From Candidatus Solibacter usitatus (GTDB lineage Bacteria; Acidobacteriota; Terriglobia; Bryobacterales; Bryobacteraceae), in the NCBI GenBank assembly GCA_016213245.1, contig JACRBC010000104.1, forward strand, positions 1 through 49,648: a stretch of 49,648 nt of DNA. Reading direction: 5' to 3'. Below are positions 33,662 through 42,800 of this stretch, piece after piece (the stretch's first letter is position 1; every line of letters begins with the position of its first letter). The position numbers and the translations under genes were made by a program. The notes under the pieces were generated by a model, which was given only the letters and a program-made list of their open reading frames with translations, was not told the DNA's origin and searched no databases.

Positions 33662-35536
33662 TTAACTCCAGGGGGCGATTTCGTGGCGGCGCTCTTTCTT
33701 CACCGCCTGCTCGTATTCGGCGCGGGCCTGCCGGACGGAGTCGATCTCGGAGACCTCGGAGACCGGTACATCCCACCAGGACTCGTAGCCCGGTACGCGC
33801 TTCTCCTTGTCCACCTCGATGACGACGGCGGTGGTGGAGGGGTGGCCGCGCAGCTCGGCGAGGGCGGATTCGAACTCAGCCAGGGTCTTTGCCCGGACCG
33901 TGCGGGCGCCGAGGCCGGAGCAGAGGGCAGCGAAGTCTACCGGAACGTTTTGGCCGTCGAGTTGGCCAGCGGCGGTGCGGCAGCGGTAGTTGGTGCCGAA
34001 GCCGCCGGAGCCGATGGCGCGCGAGAGACCGCCGATGCTTGAATAGCCGTGGTTGTCGAGCACGATGATATTGAGCTTGTAGCCTTCCTGGATGGAGGTG
34101 GCGATCTCGGAAGACATCATCAGGAAAGAACCGTCGCCGACCATGACGTACACTTCGCGGGAGGGGTCCGCCATCTTGACGCCGAGGCCGCCGGCGATTT
34201 CGTAGCCCATGCAGGAGTATCCGTACTCCATGTGGTAGCCGCCGGGCTTGTGCGTGCGCCAGAGTTTGTGCAGGTCGCCGGGCAGGCTGCCCGCGGCGTT
34301 GAGAACGACGTCTTCGGGCCGGGCCACGCGGCTGACAGCCCCGATGACCTCGCCCTGGCTGATGGGCGGACCGTGGCGGAGGTTGAAGATGCGATCGGTC
34401 TCTTCCTCCCAGCGGGCCTTCCACTCGCCGATGGCGGCGGAGTAGGCGGCATCGACGCAGTAGCCGGTGAGGGCCGCTTCGAGTTGCTCAAGTGCCGCCC
34501 GGGCGTCGGCGATGAGGGGCAGGCCGGCGTGCTTGAAGGCGTCGAACTCGGCCACGTTAAGGTTGATGAAGCGCACGCCGGGATTCTGGAAAGCGGTCTT
34601 GGAGGCGGTGGTGAAGTCGCTGAGGCGTGTACCGATGGCGATGACAAGGTCGGCCTCGCGGGCGGCGATATTGGCTCCGGGCGTGCCGGTGACGCCGACG
34701 GCGCCAAGGTTGCGAGGGTGATCGAAGGGCAGCGAACCCTTGCCGGCCTGGGTTTCTCCGACGGGGATGCCGGTGCGCTCAGCAAAGCTCGCCAGGGCGG
34801 CGGATGCCTGGCTGTAGAGCACGCCGCCGCCGGCGACGATGAAGGGGCGTCTGGCGGCGCGAATGGCCTCCACGGCGCGGGCCAGCATGACGGCTTCAGG
34901 GAGGGCGCGGGGGATGTGCCACACGCGCTTCGCGAACATCTCCTCGGGGTAGTCCCAGGCCTCGGCCTGAACGTCCTGTGGAAGGGCGAGAGTGACCGCG
35001 CCGGCGTGGGCCGGAGAGGTGAGCACGCGCATCGCCTCGACCGCGGAGCAGGGAAGCTGGTCGGGGCGGTTGATGCGGTCCCAGTAGCGGGAGACAGGCT
35101 TGAAGCAGTCGTTGACGGAGGTATCCTGGCTCTGCTCGGACTCAAGATGCTGCAGGACGGGGGCGACGTTGCGGCGGGCGAAGATGTCGCCCGGCAACAG
35201 GAGAACCGGGATGCGGTTGATGGTGGCCGTGGCGGCGCCGGTGATCATGTTGGTGGCGCCGGGGCCGATGGAGGAGATGCAGGCGAAGGTGGAGAGCCGC
35301 ATGCGCGACTTGGCGAAGGCCGTGGCGATGTGCACGGCCGCCTGCTCGTTGCGGCAAAGGTAATAGGGGAAATCGGGAGTCTGCTGGAGCGCCTGGCCGA
35401 AGCCGGCGATGATGCCGTGGCCAAAGATGCCCCAGGCCCCCTCGAAGAAGCGGTTTTCCACGCCGTCGCGCTCGACGTACTGGTTCTTGAGAAAGCCGAG
35501 CAGGGCCTGTGCCATTGTCACTCGTCGTGTTGCCAT
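33662..35536 (-). CDS. iolD: 3D-(3,5/4)-trihydroxycyclohexane-1,2-dione hydrolase (IolD)
   Basis: This 624-residue thiamine-diphosphate enzyme matches IolD in length and motifs. The N-terminal catalytic Glu is in CRNEQAAVHIATAFAK. The SSIGPGATNMITGAATATINRIPVLLLPGDIF region is typical. The ThDP motif runs from VGDGSFLMMSSEI to VLDNHGYSSIGGL. It opens the cyclic dione to 5-deoxy-D-glucuronate. ATG at 35536 follows GAGGAGG with seven-base spacing. Gene order (after iolB, iolC and an aldolase; before iolA) supports the assignment. Confidence 0.96.
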   Translation of the reverse strand: MATRRVTMAQALLGFLKNQYVERDGVENRFFEGAWGIFGHGIIAGFGQALQQTPDFPYYLCRNEQAAVHIATAFAKSRMRLSTFACISSIGPGATNMITGAATATINRIPVLLLPGDIFARRNVAPVLQHLESEQSQDTSVNDCFKPVSRYWDRINRPDQLPCSAVEAMRVLTSPAHAGAVTLALPQDVQAEAWDYPEEMFAKRVWHIPRALPEAVMLARAVEAIRAARRPFIVAGGGVLYSQASAALASFAERTGIPVGETQAGKGSLPFDHPRNLGAVGVTGTPGANIAAREADLVIAIGTRLSDFTTASKTAFQNPGVRFINLNVAEFDAFKHAGLPLIADARAALEQLEAALTGYCVDAAYSAAIGEWKARWEEETDRIFNLRHGPPISQGEVIGAVSRVARPEDVVLNAAGSLPGDLHKLWRTHKPGGYHMEYGYSCMGYEIAGGLGVKMADPSREVYVMVGDGSFLMMSSEIATSIQEGYKLNIIVLDNHGYSSIGGLSRAIGSGGFGTNYRCRTAAGQLDGQNVPVDFAALCSGLGARTVRAKTLAEFESALAELRGHPSTTAVVIEVDKEKRVPGYESWWDVPVSEVSEIDSVRQARAEYEQAVKKERRHEIAPWS

Positions 35537-35563
35537 TGAGATGCCTCCTCTTGGTTGCGGGAA

Positions 35564-36574
35564 TCAGAAGTACCGCGAGATGGAGTCCAGGGCGCGGCCG
35601 CGGTTTGCCGCGAGGGATTCCAGGGCCTGATCGACGGACCAGCCCTGGTGGATGATGCCGCCCACGGCGCACGCCATGGCGAGGGGGTCCTCGTCGCCGG
35701 GATAGAGCACGTTTCTACCGACAAGCGCGCCGCGCACGTTGGATCCGGCGTGGAGCGCGGAGGCCAGCTCCTTCAGGAAGGGCGCGGGGCCGCCCGCCGA
35801 TTCGCCGCCGAGCAGCAGGATGGGCAGCGATGTGGCGCGGGCCACAGTCTCGTAACCTGGGCAGTAGGGAAGCTTGAGCCAGAGATAGCGGCTGCTGTCG
35901 CCGAGGGCGGAGGCCACCCCGGCGATGCGCGCGAGAGTCTCGCGGTCCTTCTTGACCGACCAGCCAGAGTCGGTCCTGGCAACCGGCAGGGGTTCGAGGA
36001 ACATGGGCAGGCGCAGGGCGTTGCACTCGGTGATGGCTTGGGCGCTGGCCAGGATCGTCTTGAGGGAGCCTGGTTCCCCGTCGGCGATGCGCAGGAGGAG
36101 TTTGGCGCCGTCGAGGCGCCAGGCGGCGCAGGTGGCGGGGGTGGGGCCGGTGATGGGGTCGTCCAACTCCCAGCAGGTACCGGCGAGGCCGCCGCGGTTG
36201 AGGCTGCCGATGAGGACCTTGCCGTCGAGCAGGGAGGGGCCGCCGGACTGGCGAATGCATTCGTCGAGGATGAGGAGGTCCTCGAGGATGTCCATGGTGG
36301 CCATGAGACCGTCGATGGAATCGGCCGAGAGGACGCGCAGGATGCGGGCCAGGTAGTCCTGGCGATCGGCCATGGCGATGGGGTTGTCGCCGACCTTGGT
36401 GACGCGGCGGGCGGGGTGGTCGGCGGCGAGGATGTTGAGCTTGCCGGAGGGAACCAGGTGCTCGCGGCGGGTGCGGGCCTGGGCAGCGCGCCAGGCGCAT
36501 TCGGGGTCGGTCACCCGGATCTCGGTGAGCCGCGCCATGGCGGCGTCTGTGAGGAACTGTTGAGGTGAAAACAT
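35564..36574 (-). CDS. Cgl0159-like (beta/alpha)8 aldolase, probable deoxy-keto-gluconate-phosphate aldolase
   Basis: This 336-residue protein resembles the Cgl0159 family of aldolase-like barrels found in inositol clusters. Recognisable segments are GKLNILAADHPARRVTKVGDNPIAMADR, LIGSLNRGGLAGTCWELDD, WRLDGAKLLLRI (candidate Schiff-base Lys) and LPILLLGGESAGGPAPFLKEL. The operon has no other IolJ candidate, so this protein probably cleaves 2-deoxy-5-keto-gluconate 6-phosphate into dihydroxyacetone phosphate and malonate semialdehyde. That role is inferred from position between iolC and iolD. ATG at 36574 follows GGAG. Confidence 0.75.
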   Translation of the reverse strand: MFSPQQFLTDAAMARLTEIRVTDPECAWRAAQARTRREHLVPSGKLNILAADHPARRVTKVGDNPIAMADRQDYLARILRVLSADSIDGLMATMDILEDLLILDECIRQSGGPSLLDGKVLIGSLNRGGLAGTCWELDDPITGPTPATCAAWRLDGAKLLLRIADGEPGSLKTILASAQAITECNALRLPMFLEPLPVARTDSGWSVKKDRETLARIAGVASALGDSSRYLWLKLPYCPGYETVARATSLPILLLGGESAGGPAPFLKELASALHAGSNVRGALVGRNVLYPGDEDPLAMACAVGGIIHQGWSVDQALESLAANRGRALDSISRYF

Positions 36575-36591
36575 GGTGTCTCCGGGGGGGT

Positions 36592-36617
36592 ACCCGCTCC
36601 CTTACGGTCGCGGCTCT
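36592..36617 (-). repeat. REP-like element, copy B, forming the 3' end of iolC
   Basis: On the minus strand AGAGCCGCGACCGTAAGGGA plus GCGGGT matches copy A at 30133-30158. The element supplies the last codons (GAG CCG CGA CCG TAA, giving E-P-R-P-stop) of iolC. Confidence 0.65.
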
Positions 36618-37567
36618 GAAACGGATGGGGCGGTGCGCTGGCTGCGAATCAGTTCGCGCACCTCGGCCAGCGCCGGCATAGCCTCCGAGCAGCTCAGGCG
36701 GCTGACGACGATGGCGGCGGCGGCGTTGCCGTAGTGCAGGCACTCCTCTACGGGCAACCCTTGCAGAAGGGCGTACAGGAAGCCGGAGGCGAATCCGTCA
36801 CCGGCGCCGATGGTGGTGCACACTTCGACCTTGTAGGGCGGCAGGAAGACGGACTGATCGCCGGTCCAGACGCGGGTGCCCTGTTCGCCGAGCTTGGAGA
36901 CCAGGACCGGCAGGCCGAACTTGCGGAGCTTCTCCGTAGCCCGGTCGAGAGTGGGCTCGCCGGCGACGAGCATCAACTCCGGCTGATTGCCGATCAGGAC
37001 GTCTACGTACGGCAAGGCGAGGCGGACGGCGAGGCCTGCTTCTTCGGGGCCGGGCCAGGACATGGCGCGGTAGTCGACGTCGAGGACCACGCGGCAACCG
37101 GCCTGGCGGGCGCGTTCGAGGGCGCGGTAGGTGGCCTCGCGGGAGGGCGAGGCGCACAGCGACGTTCCGTTGGTGATGAACATGCGCGTCTGGGCGACGT
37201 AGTCGAGGTCCCCGGGCGCGGTGGTGAGCAGGGTATCGACGGCGTCGTGGCGATAGAAGACCTGGGGGAAACGGTCGGGCGGGGAGACCTCCGTCAGGCA
37301 GAGGGAGGGGAGGAATCCGGCGCGTGTCTGGATGCGGGCGGTGTCCACCTTCTCGGCCCGCAGGAAGTCGATGAGGAATTGGCTCAGACTGTCGGCGCCG
37401 AGGCAGCTCACAATGCCGACACGGGCGCCGAGGCGGGAGAGTCCGACGGCCATGTTGGCGCTGGAGCCTCCCAGGTAGCGGGAGAAGCGCCGGACCTGCG
37501 CGAGCGGGACGTGCGGCTCTTCCGAGTAGAGATCGTAACCGATGCGGCCCAGAATGACGATGTCCAT
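36602..37567 (-). CDS. iolC: 5-dehydro-2-deoxygluconokinase (IolC, PfkB family)
   Basis: This 321-residue PfkB-family kinase has the N-terminal signature RYLGGSSANMAVGLSRLGARVG and the C-terminal TTIGAGDGFASGFLYAL with the catalytic Asp. YRHDAVDTLL and VLDVDYRAMSWP are IolC-like. It phosphorylates 2-deoxy-5-keto-gluconate. ATG at 37567 lies eight bases after GAGG, just past the iolB stop; a GTG at 37576 is less well placed. The protein ends SEPRP, encoded by a REP-like repeat. It is followed by the aldolase gene after 27 bp. Confidence 0.92.
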   Translation of the reverse strand: MDIVILGRIGYDLYSEEPHVPLAQVRRFSRYLGGSSANMAVGLSRLGARVGIVSCLGADSLSQFLIDFLRAEKVDTARIQTRAGFLPSLCLTEVSPPDRFPQVFYRHDAVDTLLTTAPGDLDYVAQTRMFITNGTSLCASPSREATYRALERARQAGCRVVLDVDYRAMSWPGPEEAGLAVRLALPYVDVLIGNQPELMLVAGEPTLDRATEKLRKFGLPVLVSKLGEQGTRVWTGDQSVFLPPYKVEVCTTIGAGDGFASGFLYALLQGLPVEECLHYGNAAAAIVVSRLSCSEAMPALAEVRELIRSQRTAPSVSEPRP

Positions 37568-37577
37568 GAGATTCACC

Positions 37578-38390
37578 TCATCGAACCAGGGGGAGCCGGG
37601 GGTCTTGCTCGCCCCAAGTGCCGCGGACCCAGGCGTACCGCGGGTCGTCGGAGGCGGCCATGGAGCGTGCCGAGCCGGCCAGCGCGTTCAGGTAGTAGAC
37701 GTTGTAGCCGTGGGCGGCGACGACGGGGTGATAGCCTTCGGGGACGAGGACGAGCTCACCGTCGCGCACGGTGAGGGTCTCGTCGATGCGCCGGTCGGGC
37801 GTGTAGACCTTCTGGATGGCGTAGCCTTCGGGCTTGTCGACGCGGTAGTAGTAGATCTCTTCCAGATCCACCTCGCCAGGCGGATTGTGGACGTCGTGCT
37901 TGTGCGGCGGGTAACTGGACCAGTTGCCGCCGGGCGTGTAGACCTCGCAGATCAGGATGCGATGGGCGGCGAATCCGGGCTGGATCATGTGATTGATCTG
38001 GCGGGTGGCATTGGCGCCGCCGCGAATCTCCACGCGCACATCGGCGGGGGTGACGAGGGCGGCGGGGTGGCGATCCTCGGCCCTGGAATAGCAGAAGGCG
38101 AGGTCGCAGGGGCTGGCGGCGGTGAGGGTGAAGCGGGTTGCGATGGGGAGGTAAAGGGTATGGGGCAGGCCGCTGAAGACATCCGGGCGGCCGCCGATGG
38201 CGGGGAAATCGCCCGACGAGGAGCAGACAGAGCAAGTCCCGCCGAGGAGGACGATGGCGAGCTCGCGGCCGGCGGTGTCTTCTTCGATGGACTGGCCGGG
38301 GTGGAGGCGCACGGCCTTGAAGCCGAGGAAATCGAAGCCGAAGCTCTCGATCGCGGCGGCGGAAGTGTCGGGGTGGACCAGGAGCGACAT
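37578..38390 (-). CDS. iolB: 5-deoxy-glucuronate isomerase (IolB)
   Basis: This 270-residue cupin protein has the IolB metal site in SSYPPHKHDVHNPPGEVDLEEIYYYR (His/His/Glu pattern) and the closing VLVPEGYHPVVAAHGYNVYYLNALAG. It isomerises 5-deoxy-glucuronate to 2-deoxy-5-keto-gluconate. Its ATG overlaps the lacI stop codon in TGATG, so translation is coupled to that of the regulator. The longer in-frame extension upstream lies inside lacI and is a shadow. Confidence 0.96.
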   Translation of the reverse strand: MSLLVHPDTSAAAIESFGFDFLGFKAVRLHPGQSIEEDTAGRELAIVLLGGTCSVCSSSGDFPAIGGRPDVFSGLPHTLYLPIATRFTLTAASPCDLAFCYSRAEDRHPAALVTPADVRVEIRGGANATRQINHMIQPGFAAHRILICEVYTPGGNWSSYPPHKHDVHNPPGEVDLEEIYYYRVDKPEGYAIQKVYTPDRRIDETLTVRDGELVLVPEGYHPVVAAHGYNVYYLNALAGSARSMAASDDPRYAWVRGTWGEQDPRLPLVR

Positions 38391-39403
38391 CAGGAGTTCT
38401 CCATGGGCGCGGAGGTGGACTGGCGGACGATGAGTTCTCCAGGTACCTTGATGTTGGGTTGAGTTGCGGCTCCACTGAGAAGCTGCAGGAGGGTCTCCAG
38501 CGCCAGGCGGCCCATGTCGCGCATAGGCTGGCGGACGGTGGTGAGGGGCGGCGCGGAGTATTGGGCGAAGAAGAGGTCGTCGAAACCGACAATGGAGATG
38601 TCGGCCGGAACGCGGAGGCCGCGGGCGGAGATGGCTCGGATGGCCCCAAGCGCGGTCATGTCGTTGTAGCAGAAGACGGCGGTGGGGGGGCTGGGTAGGG
38701 AGAGCAAGGACTCCATGGCGGGAGCGCCGCCATCGGGCTTGCCGTCGCCATGGGCGACGTACTCGGGCAGGAAGGGGAGATAGGCGAGGTCGAGCGCGGA
38801 GCGGTAGCCGCCGAAGCGTTCGGTGTCGGACTGGCAGCCGAAACGGTCGCCGATGTAGGCGATGCGGCGATGGCCGAGGCCGACCAGGTGCCGGGTGGCG
38901 TCGAGACCGCCGGCAACGTTGTCGATCATCACCGAGTGCATGAACTCGCTGGGGTGCTGGTTGTTCAGCAGGACGATGGGCACCTGCGTCTGCGAGAGCA
39001 TGTCGACGTAGATGGCGCCGACGCGGGAGGAGGTCACGATGATGCCGTCGACGCGGCGTTCCTCGAAGGCGCGAACGACTCTTACCTCCCGTTCGGGCTG
39101 AGCGTTGGAGTTGGCGAGAATGACAGAGTAGTCGTGATCGTTGGCGGCGTCCTCGATGCCGAGGACGACCTCGGCCGCGAAGGGATCGGCGATGCTGGTC
39201 ACAACGACGCCGATGGTGGCGGTGCGGCTGGTGACGAGGCTGCGGGCAGCGGCGCTTGGGCGGTAGCCGGATTCTTCGGCGATCTTGCGGATGCGGCCGG
39301 CGGTTTCCGGGCTGATGAGGGTACTGCCGCTGAGGGCCCGAGACACGGTGGAGTGGGAGACGCGGGCGAGGCGCGCTATGTCCTTGATAGAAGAACGTTT
39401 CAC
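38390..39403 (-). CDS. LacI-family regulator of the iol operon
   Basis: This 337-residue LacI/GalR protein has the helix-turn-helix and hinge SIKDIARLARVSHSTVSRALSGS...RPSAAARSLVT (residues 5-60). A periplasmic-binding-protein-like effector domain follows (TIGVVVTSIADPFAAEVVLGIEDAA through STSAPMENS). It is the first gene of the iol operon, and its promoter carries a matching operator, so autoregulation is expected. The likely effector is inositol or a pathway intermediate. The GTG start at 39403 lies nine bases after GGAGA. Confidence 0.93.
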   Translation of the reverse strand: MKRSSIKDIARLARVSHSTVSRALSGSTLISPETAGRIRKIAEESGYRPSAAARSLVTSRTATIGVVVTSIADPFAAEVVLGIEDAANDHDYSVILANSNAQPEREVRVVRAFEERRVDGIIVTSSRVGAIYVDMLSQTQVPIVLLNNQHPSEFMHSVMIDNVAGGLDATRHLVGLGHRRIAYIGDRFGCQSDTERFGGYRSALDLAYLPFLPEYVAHGDGKPDGGAPAMESLLSLPSPPTAVFCYNDMTALGAIRAISARGLRVPADISIVGFDDLFFAQYSAPPLTTVRQPMRDMGRLALETLLQLLSGAATQPNIKVPGELIVRQSTSAPMENS

Positions 39404-39449
39404 TCGCTGAAATCTCCGTGGGTGTGGTGTGTTCCAGAGATCCTACGCC

Positions 39450-39461
39450 GCACACGTTTGC
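39450..39461. promoter_or_regulatory. LacI-type operator at the iol promoter
   Basis: GCACACGTTTGC differs from the perfect LacI-family palindrome GCAAACGTTTGC by one base. It lies about 20 bp downstream of the minus-strand -10 box (39480-39485), a position that blocks transcription when occupied. Confidence 0.65.
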
Positions 39462-39479
39462 ATAGCCAGGACCAAGAAG

Positions 39480-39508
39480 ATCGTATCGCTCCCGAGTCCA
39501 GAAGTCAA
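39480..39508 (-). promoter_or_regulatory. Sigma-70 promoter of the lacI-iol operon
   Basis: On the minus strand TTGACT (39508-39503) and TACGAT (39485-39480) are separated by exactly 17 bp. The inferred start is near 39473, giving a leader of about 70 bases before the lacI GTG. The operator at 39450-39461 lies in the early transcribed region. Confidence 0.7.
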
Positions 39509-39635
39509 TTGTCCGTGATGGGCGCATGGGCCCCAGTCCGTTGCCAAGCGTAAGCATTCATTGCATGAAGCCGCATGCATGGAGCGTTGGGGCCGGGGCC
39601 GCGCCGCTTTCCCTCGATGCGCAAGAAAGGACTTG

Positions 39636-39657
39636 GCGAACGTTTGCATACGTGTGC
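39636..39657. promoter_or_regulatory. Double LacI-type operator upstream of the TonB receptor promoter
   Basis: GCGAACGTTTGC (39636-39647) and GCATACGTGTGC (39646-39657) each match GCAAACGTTTGC at 10-11 of 12 positions and overlap by two bases. They end 8 bp before the -35 box of the receptor promoter. The shared core with 39450-39461 suggests that the same LacI protein binds here. Confidence 0.6.
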
Positions 39658-39665
39658 AATTTTCA

Positions 39666-39694
39666 TTGACTCGTCACCGATGGATTCCTATAAT
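39666..39694 (+). promoter_or_regulatory. Sigma-70 promoter of the TonB-dependent receptor gene
   Basis: TTGACT (39666-39671) and TATAAT (39689-39694) are 17 bp apart, an almost consensus promoter. The inferred start is near 39701, giving a leader of about 160 bases before the ATG at 39862. The long leader has no recognised riboswitch. Confidence 0.8.
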
Positions 39695-39861
39695 CTCCGG
39701 AGGAGCCGTGTTCACTCGGGGTTGGCTGCGCCAAGGGTGCAGGGGACCGCGAGTGAGGCGGTTTGCGGTGCTTCAGGAGTGTGCCGGCGGCGCCAGCGTC
39801 GTGTGCTGACCTGATCCCCCGTTTGGACAAAGAATTTGGACAGAGCACAAGGAGCCAAGCC

Positions 39862-42800
39862 ATGGCCAAGTCCGTGAGTATTCTCTTGTTCGTCATCCTG
39901 ATCATGTTGGTGTTGTCGCCGATCTGTCAGGCGCAGTTTGACAGCGCGACCGTGCTGGGCGCCATCAAGGACCCGTCGGGCGCGGTGGTGATGGGGGCGA
40001 AAGTCTGGCTTTCGAATGTAAAAACCGGGATCGTCGTGCCGGCGCAGAGCGACTCATCGGGCAACTACCAATTCCTGAACGTGGCGATCGGCAGCTACAC
40101 GGTGAAGGCCGAGCAGACGGGCTTTAAGGCGGCGGTGGCGGAGCCGTTCGAGGTGACGGTGAGCGCCCGGCAGCGAGTGGATTTGACGCTGCAAGTGGGC
40201 GCGGTGACCGAGAGCGTGGTGGTGACCGGCGCGGCGGCGGCGCTGGAGACGGATTCGAGCGATCGCGGGCAGGTGGTCGGCCGCGCGGCGATTGTCAATC
40301 TGCCGCTGAACGGGCGGTCGTACGCGGACCTGGCGTTGCTGGCGCCGGGCGTGCGCAAGTCCAACATCACTGCCCGGGACGCCTCGTTCAACGTCAACGG
40401 CCTCCGCAGTTCTCTCAACAACTTCATGCTTGACGGCGTCGACAACAATGCCTACGGCACCTCGAACCAGGGATTCTCGAACCAGATCGTGCAGTTGAAT
40501 CCGGATGCGGTTCAGGAGTTCCGTGTCCAAACCAACAACTTCTCGGCTGAGTATGGCCGCGCCGGCGGTGCGGTGATCAACGCCAGTCTACGCAGCGGCA
40601 CAAACCAGTTCCATGGAGCGGCCTGGGAGTTCCTCCGCAACACAAAGTTGAACGCGGTCGGCTTCTTCCGGCCCTCGACGGGCGTTAAGCCGGTGCTGGT
40701 GCAGAACCAGTTCGGCGGCGCATTTGGCGGTCCGGTCAAGAAGGACAAGATCTTCTTCTTCGCCAATTACGAAGGCTTCCGCAACGTCGCACGCGTGCTT
40801 CAATTCGCCAGCATCGCCACCCCGGATCAACGGCAGGGCAAGTTGGGAGTTCCCGTCAAGAATCCCCTGACCGGCGATGTCTATACCGACGGCGTCATTC
40901 CGCAAAGCGCGATCACGGCCTTTGCCCGCAAAGTGCTGGCCGATCTGCCCTCGCCTGTACGCACGACCACTGCCGGTGCGGTCCCTTCGAACAACTGGGA
41001 CTACCTGACGCCCACTCCGACGGTCGACGACAAAGGGGATTTCCGTTATGACCACTACCTCACCAGCAAACTCAACGCCTTCGCCCGCTACAGCCACCGC
41101 CTGATGAATCGCACCGAGAGTCATGTCATTCCCGGCCCCTCCGGCGGCGATGCCAACGGCAACGTCCGGGTGCTCAACAGGCAGGTCACCACCGGGTTCA
41201 ACTACAACGTCACCCCCACATCCGTCTTCGACTTCCGCATCGGCATCAGCCTGTTCGAAGGCGGCAAGAGCGCGCTGTTCTCTGACCGCCCGAACATGCT
41301 GGAGGCATATGGAATCCCTGGACTGCCAAAATCCGACGTGATCGGCGGCGGGTTGACCGCGCAGTCCATCGGCGGCTTCACCAGCCTTGGCCGGCAGTCG
41401 TCGAACCCGCAGTTCCAGAACCCCTTCACGGTGAACCCGAAGGTGAACTACTCCAAGATCTCCGGGCGGCATGTGTGGAAGACCGGGTATGAATTCCAGT
41501 CGATCAACACCGACATCTTCGACTTCAACCCCCAGTATGGACAGGACAGCTACAGCGGGCAGTTTTCGCGGCCGGCCGGCTCGTCCAGCAGCAACTTGTA
41601 CAACCTGGCGGACTTCCTGGTGGGCGCGCGGTCCAGCTACAGCCTGAACAACGAAATCGTGCTGAACTACCGGCAGCGGATGCACTTCCTGTATTTCCAG
41701 GACGACTGGAAGGTGAACTCACGGCTGACGCTGAACCTGGGCGCGCGCTATGAGTTCGCCACGCCGCAATGGGAAGCCCAGAACCGGCTGTCGAACTTCG
41801 ACCCGGTCAACAACAAGTTGATTCGGGCGGCCGAAGGTGGAATCTATGACCGGTCGCTGGTGCGCCCTGACAAGAACAACTTGGCTCCCCGGATAGGGCT
41901 CGCCTTCACGCTAACTCCCAAGACCGTGATTCGCAGCGGTTATGGCATCAGCTATGTTCACTTCAACCGGCTGGGCGGAGAAAACCTGCTGGGCTACAAC
42001 GGGCCGAACATTGTGAACCTGACGATCAGCCAGGTGCCGACAGCGCCGGCCTGTGTTGGGGATCAGTATCGAAACTGCTTCCGGACGACGCAGATGGGTT
42101 ATCCGAGCAGCCTCGTCAGTCCTGCGAACTTCTCAACCGCGACCACCCGCACCAACTACACGCCCGCGGACTACCGCACCAGCTACGTCCAAAGCTGGCA
42201 CTTCACGATTCAACGCGAGATCGCCAAGGAACTGGTTTTCGACATCGCCTATGTGGGCAACCGCTCGGTCGGTCTGATGACCCTCGGCGACTACAACCAG
42301 GCCGTGCCGAACCAGCCAGGGCAGAACCTCGCCATCGCCGCGCGCCGGCCGATCCAGGGATTCGATTTCATCCAGATCTCCTGGGGCGGCGGTTTCTCGG
42401 TCTACCACGGCATGCAGATGAAGATTGAGAAGCGCTACTCGAACGGGCTTTACCTTCTCAACAGCTTCACCTGGTCCAAGGTCATCGACAACGCCGCCGG
42501 CCACCTGGAAGCCTTCAACGGCGACAACTCCCGCGTGAACTTCCGCGACCTGCGCAACGAAAAGGGGCTCGGCAGCTACAACCAGCCGGTCAACAATACG
42601 AGCACGGCCGTCTGGGAGATCCCCTATGGCCGCGGCCGCAAGTACGGCTCGTCCGTCAACGGATTCGTCAATGCCTTCCTCGGCGGCTGGCGCCTGACCG
42701 GCATCAACACCATGACCAGCGGCCAGCCGATCAACATCAACTACGCCGCCCCGAGCGCCTTCCAGGTATCCACGGCGCCGACCTACCGGCCCAATTACAT

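Noticed and set aside
38391..39557. In-frame upstream extension of iolB to 659 codons
   Set aside because: The extra part lies inside lacI in another frame and is Arg/Pro/His-rich; the TGATG overlap gives a clear start at 38390.
39701..39861. Riboswitch in the long leader of the TonB receptor gene
   Set aside because: No known aptamer pattern or terminator/anti-terminator pair could be recognised by eye.
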